34,564 bases of DNA from Verrucomicrobiota bacterium (GTDB taxonomy: Bacteria; Verrucomicrobiota; Verrucomicrobiia; Chthoniobacterales; Chthoniobacteraceae): the NCBI GenBank assembly GCA_014189875.1, contig BJFP01000005.1, positions 1-34,564 on the forward strand, in the 5' to 3' direction. This document shows positions 31,484-34,564 of the stretch, in pieces. Within the stretch, counting starts at the first letter, position 1. The number at the start of each line of letters is the position of its first letter. The position numbers and the translations under genes were made by a program. The notes below the pieces were generated by a model. The model was not told where the DNA came from. It ran no database searches and was given only the letters and a program-made list of their open reading frames with translations.

Positions 31484-32293
31484 CTACCGCCCGTTCATCC
31501 GCTTGCCGACTTCCTCGAATTCTTCGCACGACGCCATCGGCGGCAGCGGGATGATGCGCGAGGGCGTGTGCATCCCCGTGAGCAGTTCCATGCGACCGCA
31601 GTGGTGCTCGACGAGCGCGGAGCAGCTCTCCACCCAGTCGCCGCAATTATAGTAATTCACGCCTCCGATAAGGCGGACGATGGGCGCGTGGATGTGGCCG
31701 CAGACGACGCCATGGACGTTGTCCTTTTCCCCAAAGCGCACGATGGCCTCCTCGAATTTCCCCACATAGTTGACGGCGCTCTTTACCTTCTGTTTCGCAT
31801 ACGCGCTGAGCGACCAGTAGCCGAGGCCGAACATGCGTCGGAGGAAATTCAGCGGGCGGTTCAGCCAAAGGAGGAACTGGTAGCCGACATCGCCGAGGAT
31901 TGCGAGCCAGCGCGCATTTTGCACCACGGTGTCGAGCTCATGGCCGTGGATGACCAGCAGGCGCGTGGCGTCGGCTGTGGTGTGGATGGCGCGTTCCTGC
32001 ACGATGATGCCGCCGTATTCGCCGTGGTAGTTGGCCAGGAATTCATCGTGATTGCCGGGAATGTAGATGATGCGCGTGCCCTTGCGCCCGGCGCGGAGGA
32101 GCTTCTGGATGACATCATTGTGAGCCTGCGGCCAATAGATGCCGCGCTTGAGGGACCAGACATCTATGAGGTCGCCGACGACATAGAGGGTCTCAAACTC
32201 ATTGTCCTTGAGGAAGGCGAGCAGAGCATCGGCCTGGGCGCCGCGGGTGCCAAGGTGAACATCGGAAATCCAGCCGGTGCGATAGTGTTGCAT
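31484..32293 (-). CDS. UDP-2,3-diacylglucosamine diphosphatase (LpxH)-like metallophosphatase
   Basis: A 269-residue calcineurin-like phosphoesterase with the complete two-metal motif set: SDVHLGTRG, GDLIDVWSLKRG, GNHDEFL, HGHELD and CGHIHAPIV. The spacing and the DVHLGTRG.QAD opening fit the LpxH-like branch, which hydrolyses UDP-2,3-diacylglucosamine to lipid X in lipid A synthesis. A middle insertion with Trp/Phe-rich segments (LLWLNRPLNFLRRMFGLGYW) would form the lipid-binding cap at the membrane. The assignment to lipid A is likely but not certain for this branch. It is divergent from the PhoB-like regulator, sharing a 358-bp region with operator-like repeats, so it too may be controlled by that regulator. 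Confidence 0.8.
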   Translation of the reverse strand: MQHYRTGWISDVHLGTRGAQADALLAFLKDNEFETLYVVGDLIDVWSLKRGIYWPQAHNDVIQKLLRAGRKGTRIIYIPGNHDEFLANYHGEYGGIIVQERAIHTTADATRLLVIHGHELDTVVQNARWLAILGDVGYQFLLWLNRPLNFLRRMFGLGYWSLSAYAKQKVKSAVNYVGKFEEAIVRFGEKDNVHGVVCGHIHAPIVRLIGGVNYYNCGDWVESCSALVEHHCGRMELLTGMHTPSRIIPLPPMASCEEFEEVGKRMNGR

Positions 32294-32384
32294 GGGAGAT
32301 TGGACGGAACTTATTCACACTTGTTCACAACAGACAAAGGGTAACTGTGCTGAACACGCAGGTTTAACCAGTCCTCCGCAATTC

Positions 32385-32402
32385 CGGCACATGACTGTCA
32401 CA
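32385..32402 (+). promoter_or_regulatory. Operator-like direct repeat pair, 11-bp period
   Basis: CGGCACA (32385-32391) and TGTCACA (32396-32402) are placed exactly 11 bases apart with a 4-base spacer. This is the geometry of PhoB/OmpR-family binding sites (compare the Pho box TGTCA-N6-TGTCA). It lies between the LpxH-like gene and the regulator gene. Confidence 0.4.
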
Positions 32403-32471
32403 TCGGGCGCAGTTAAACGCCCAAACTGGATGCGCCTTGATGTTCTTTGGAACCGAATTCGGGGCGTGCAT

Positions 32472-32511
32472 TGTCACCGCAATGTCAACGTTGAGTCGCA
32501 CGTCCGTAACA
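32472..32511 (+). promoter_or_regulatory. Four tandem operator-like half-sites, 11-bp period
   Basis: TGTCACC, TGTCAAC, AGTCGCA and CGTAACA start at 32472, 32483, 32494 and 32505, all exactly 11 bases apart. The shared pattern is NGTCACA. The first two match the Pho-box core TGTCA-N6-TGTCA. The last half-site ends 141 bases before the regulator start at 32652, so it could serve autoregulation or the divergent metallophosphatase gene. Confidence 0.5.
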
Positions 32512-32651
32512 ATGCGCGTGTAGCAGTGTGACGTGAATTGCAACCAGTCATCCATCATTCAACCGCCGCCGCCACGAATGCGTCGCTTTCGTCGCATCGT
32601 GGTGCAATGCGGACCGGGCCGCAGAGCGGATGGCGCACACTCCTTCGCGCA

Positions 32652-33347
32652 ATGAGTGGCGACAAGGCGGAATCCATCATCCTCGTCGCGGTGCATGAAG
32701 AAGGGATCGCGGCGCTGATCCATTCGAACCTTGTGAATACCGGATTCCAAGTCGTCCACGCGGGCGATGCGATCGGGGTGCTGGCGAAATCGCGGGAGCT
32801 GAAGCCGGCGCTAATCGTCCTCGACATGATGCTCCCCGGCATCCCGGGGAAAGAGGTGCTGCGGACGCTGAAGTCCACATCGGGAACGAGCGGCATTCCG
32901 GTGATCGTGGTTTCCGAGCGCTCGGAGGAGATTGATCGCATCATTGCCCTGGAACTCGGGGCGGATGATTACGTGGTGAAACCCTTCAGCCCACGGGAAC
33001 TTGCCTTGCGTGTGCGCGCCATTCTCTCGCGGCGCTCGATGCAGCAGCCGAAGCCTACGCGGATGAGCATCGGCAGACTGAAGCTCGATTTGGAAAACAG
33101 AGCCGTCTCTGTGAATGGGAAGCCTGTGGAGCTGAGCGCGCTGGATTTCCGGCTGATGACGGTGCTCATGACTGCGCTAGGCCGGGTCGTCTCCCGCGAC
33201 CAACTGATCGAGTCAGCGTGGGGCTCTGAGAGCGAAATTTCAACGCGCACGGTGGATACGCAGTTGCGCCGACTGCGCGCAAAGTTGGGCTCGGCGGCGG
33301 AGCAAATCGAAACGGTGCGCGGCTTTGGATACCGGCTGGCTGAGTAG
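32652..33347 (+). CDS. PhoB/OmpR-family response regulator
   Basis: From ATG 32652 the product is 231 residues, normal for PhoB-type regulators. The receiver domain carries the phospho-acceptor Asp in LIVLDMMLPGIPG, Ser in VIVVSERSEE and Lys in ADDYVVKPFSPREL. The winged-helix DNA-binding domain reads RLKLDLENRAVSVNGKPVEL, SRDQLIESAWG, TRTVDTQLRRLRAKLG and VRGFGYRLAE. The usual acidic metal-binding pair is altered: where PhoB has VEDE, this reads AVHEE, so Mg-dependent phosphorylation may be weak or absent. No kinase gene is adjacent. It is flanked on both sides by 11-bp-period NGTCACA repeats. The reading frame runs up to 32538, but those residues precede the receiver and are unlikely to be translated. 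Confidence 0.88.
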   Translation: MSGDKAESIILVAVHEEGIAALIHSNLVNTGFQVVHAGDAIGVLAKSRELKPALIVLDMMLPGIPGKEVLRTLKSTSGTSGIPVIVVSERSEEIDRIIALELGADDYVVKPFSPRELALRVRAILSRRSMQQPKPTRMSIGRLKLDLENRAVSVNGKPVELSALDFRLMTVLMTALGRVVSRDQLIESAWGSESEISTRTVDTQLRRLRAKLGSAAEQIETVRGFGYRLAE

Positions 33348-33413
33348 CCGCGGCAGTGCAAACGGACATGAAAGGCGACAATCCACCATCATCCACGCGA
33401 CCTGACTCGGCAT

Positions 33414-33431
33414 CGTCACGGATGTGTCGCA
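33414..33431 (+). promoter_or_regulatory. Operator-like direct repeat pair, 11-bp period
   Basis: CGTCACG (33414-33420) and TGTCGCA (33425-33431), 11 bases apart, match the NGTCACA pattern seen before the regulator. They lie just after the regulator's stop codon and upstream of the TpsB gene. Confidence 0.35.
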
Positions 33432-33504
33432 ATTTGGCCGTATGGCTATTTGGAGACACGGACGCGGCGGGTTTTTCCTCGGAGAATGTGTTCGATGCCG
33501 GGGG

Positions 33505-33533
33505 TGTCACACATTCGACACTCAAAGGTCACA
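33505..33533 (+). promoter_or_regulatory. Three operator-like half-sites, 11-bp period
   Basis: TGTCACA (33505), CGACACT (33516) and GGTCACA (33527) are exactly 11 bases apart. They overlap an 8-bp inverted repeat, GAATGTGT (33484-33491) with ACACATTC (33509-33516). They end 59 bases before the TpsB start, a suitable place for activator binding. No sigma-70 promoter is evident by eye. Confidence 0.45.
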
Positions 33534-33592
33534 ATGCGTTGCTTGCCGGTTTTCAGCAACAGGTGCGATACGGCGCACAGATTTTTCGAACA

Positions 33593-34564
33593 ATGAAACC
33601 TTCACGCACTCCCCGCATTTTTCCGCCACTGCGGATGTGCGCGATCGCGGTGATCTGCGGCGGCACGGCGTGCGGTGCAGAATTGCCCGTGACGCCACCG
33701 GCGGAGGCGCAGCAGAAGATTTTCATCCGCGAGATTCGCGTGGCCGGGACGCAAACACTGCCGCGCCTCGAAGTTGAGGAGGCGGTGTATCCGTTCCTCG
33801 GGCCGGGGCGCACGTTCACCGATGTCGAAGGGGCGCGCGCGGCGCTGGAGAAGGCGTATCACGAGAAGGGCTACAAGGCGACGCAGGTGGTGATTCCCGA
33901 GCAGACCGGCGCGGGCGGGCTGGTGCTCTTGCAGGCGTTCGAGGGGAAAGTGGGATCGCTGCGTGTGAAGGGCGCGAAGTATTTCCTGCCGAGCCGCATC
34001 CGGCAGGCAGCGCGTTCGTTGGCCGAGGGCAAGGTGATCAATTTCAACGACGTGACGCGCGATATCGTCGCGCTGAACAAGTCCGCGGATCGCACCGTGG
34101 ATCCGAAGCTCACGCCATCGGGCGAGCCGGGCGTATTCGATGTGGAGCTGAACGTGAAGGACACGCTGCCCCTGCATGGCCGCGTGGAGCTGAACAACCG
34201 CCGCGCCCCGAACACGACCGCCTTGCGCGTGAACGCCTCGCTGAGCTACGCGAACCTCTGGCAGCTCGGTCACACCATCGGCGGCTCAATGCAGATCTCA
34301 CCCGAGAACCAGAGCGAGGTGAAGGTCTTCTCCGGATTCTACATCTGGCGCTTCGCCGATCCCGACTGGCTGAGCGTACTCGTGAGCTACACAAAGCAGG
34401 ACAGCAACGTCTCCTCGCTCGGTAGCTCGACGGTGCTCGGAAAAGGCGAAATCCTTGGCGTGCGCGCCATCGCCACGCTGCCGGGCGCGGACAATTTCTT
34501 CCACTCACTGAGCGCGGGATTTGACTACAAGCACTTCCGCCAAACGCTGAACACGGGCACTGCG
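33593..34564 (+). CDS. ShlB/FhaC/HecB-family two-partner secretion transporter (TpsB), partial
   Basis: An open frame of 324 codons from ATG 33593 to the window edge, so the 3' end is missing. It starts with a signal peptide (RMCAIAVICGGTACGAE). A POTRA-like domain follows (IFIREIRVAGTQTLPRLEVE, then ALEKAYHEKGYKATQVVIPE, with a second POTRA-like part ending in FDVELNVKD). The beta-barrel then begins: LPLHGRVELNNRRAPNTTAL, a run of alternating strands, and YANLWQLGHTIGGSMQISPE. ShlB-type proteins insert in the outer membrane and export a large TpsA partner, expected beyond the right edge. The upstream 11-bp repeats suggest control by the adjacent PhoB-like regulator. Confidence 0.85.
   Translation, partial: MKPSRTPRIFPPLRMCAIAVICGGTACGAELPVTPPAEAQQKIFIREIRVAGTQTLPRLEVEEAVYPFLGPGRTFTDVEGARAALEKAYHEKGYKATQVVIPEQTGAGGLVLLQAFEGKVGSLRVKGAKYFLPSRIRQAARSLAEGKVINFNDVTRDIVALNKSADRTVDPKLTPSGEPGVFDVELNVKDTLPLHGRVELNNRRAPNTTALRVNASLSYANLWQLGHTIGGSMQISPENQSEVKVFSGFYIWRFADPDWLSVLVSYTKQDSNVSSLGSSTVLGKGEILGVRAIATLPGADNFFHSLSAGFDYKHFRQTLNTGTA

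Overview
The window reads as a gene-dense, high-GC (about 65% by eye) bacterial chromosome segment, most likely from the Verrucomicrobiota or a close PVC relative. This is inferred from several traits together: tandem type I sulfatases, a pseudopilin with a C-terminal ADGH segment, a repeat protein of the 'WAxxDPxAAxxW' kind, mostly weak or absent Shine-Dalgarno (SD) sequences, and intergenic hairpins built from tandem 7- or 8-base words. I saw no rRNA, tRNA, CRISPR array or complete transposon.

Layout. 1-6460: a heptamer array and three envelope-glycan genes (GT-C-like membrane transferase, YfhO-like giant membrane protein, methyltransferase-GT2 fusion). 6624-9470: a minus-strand operon with overlapping genes (unknown membrane-anchored protein, pseudopilin, ABC ATPase, ABC-2 permease). 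9547-9665: an apparently orphan plus-strand unit, with a sigma-54-like promoter and a strong terminator. 9705-12790: two sulfatases in one operon. 12891-14369: a small DUF1801-like protein and a tRNA-dihydrouridine synthase. 14514-17192: a receiver/kinase/receiver gene split by an amber codon and with its 3' end altered by an inserted hairpin, then a YihY-type membrane protein. 17343-25655: repeat protein, FmdB-type zinc ribbon, lipoprotein, double M16 peptidase, HupE/UreJ-type protein, type II secretion/type IV pilus F protein and a six-helix membrane protein. 25674-26609: purS-purQ. 27051-28768: three tightly packed genes ending in a tandem-ACT protein. 28873-30656: a frameshifted conserved gene and an esterase interrupted by TAA. 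30657-31148: a lower-GC stretch without a convincing gene. 31149-34564: small zinc-ribbon membrane protein, LpxH-like metallophosphatase, PhoB/OmpR-family regulator, and the start of a two-partner-secretion (TpsB) transporter that runs off the right edge.

The strongest unusual signals are these. (1) A family of word-array inverted repeats sits between genes, often touching stop codons. One copy is bounded by an 18-bp direct repeat and appears to have replaced the 3' end of a kinase gene. (2) Direct repeats with an exact 11-bp period and consensus near NGTCACA lie both upstream of the PhoB-like regulator and between it and the TpsB gene, suggesting a local regulon. (3) A possible small RNA runs from a sigma-54-like promoter to a UUCG-loop terminator. 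(4) Three genes are each broken by a single lesion, which is either real decay or consensus error.
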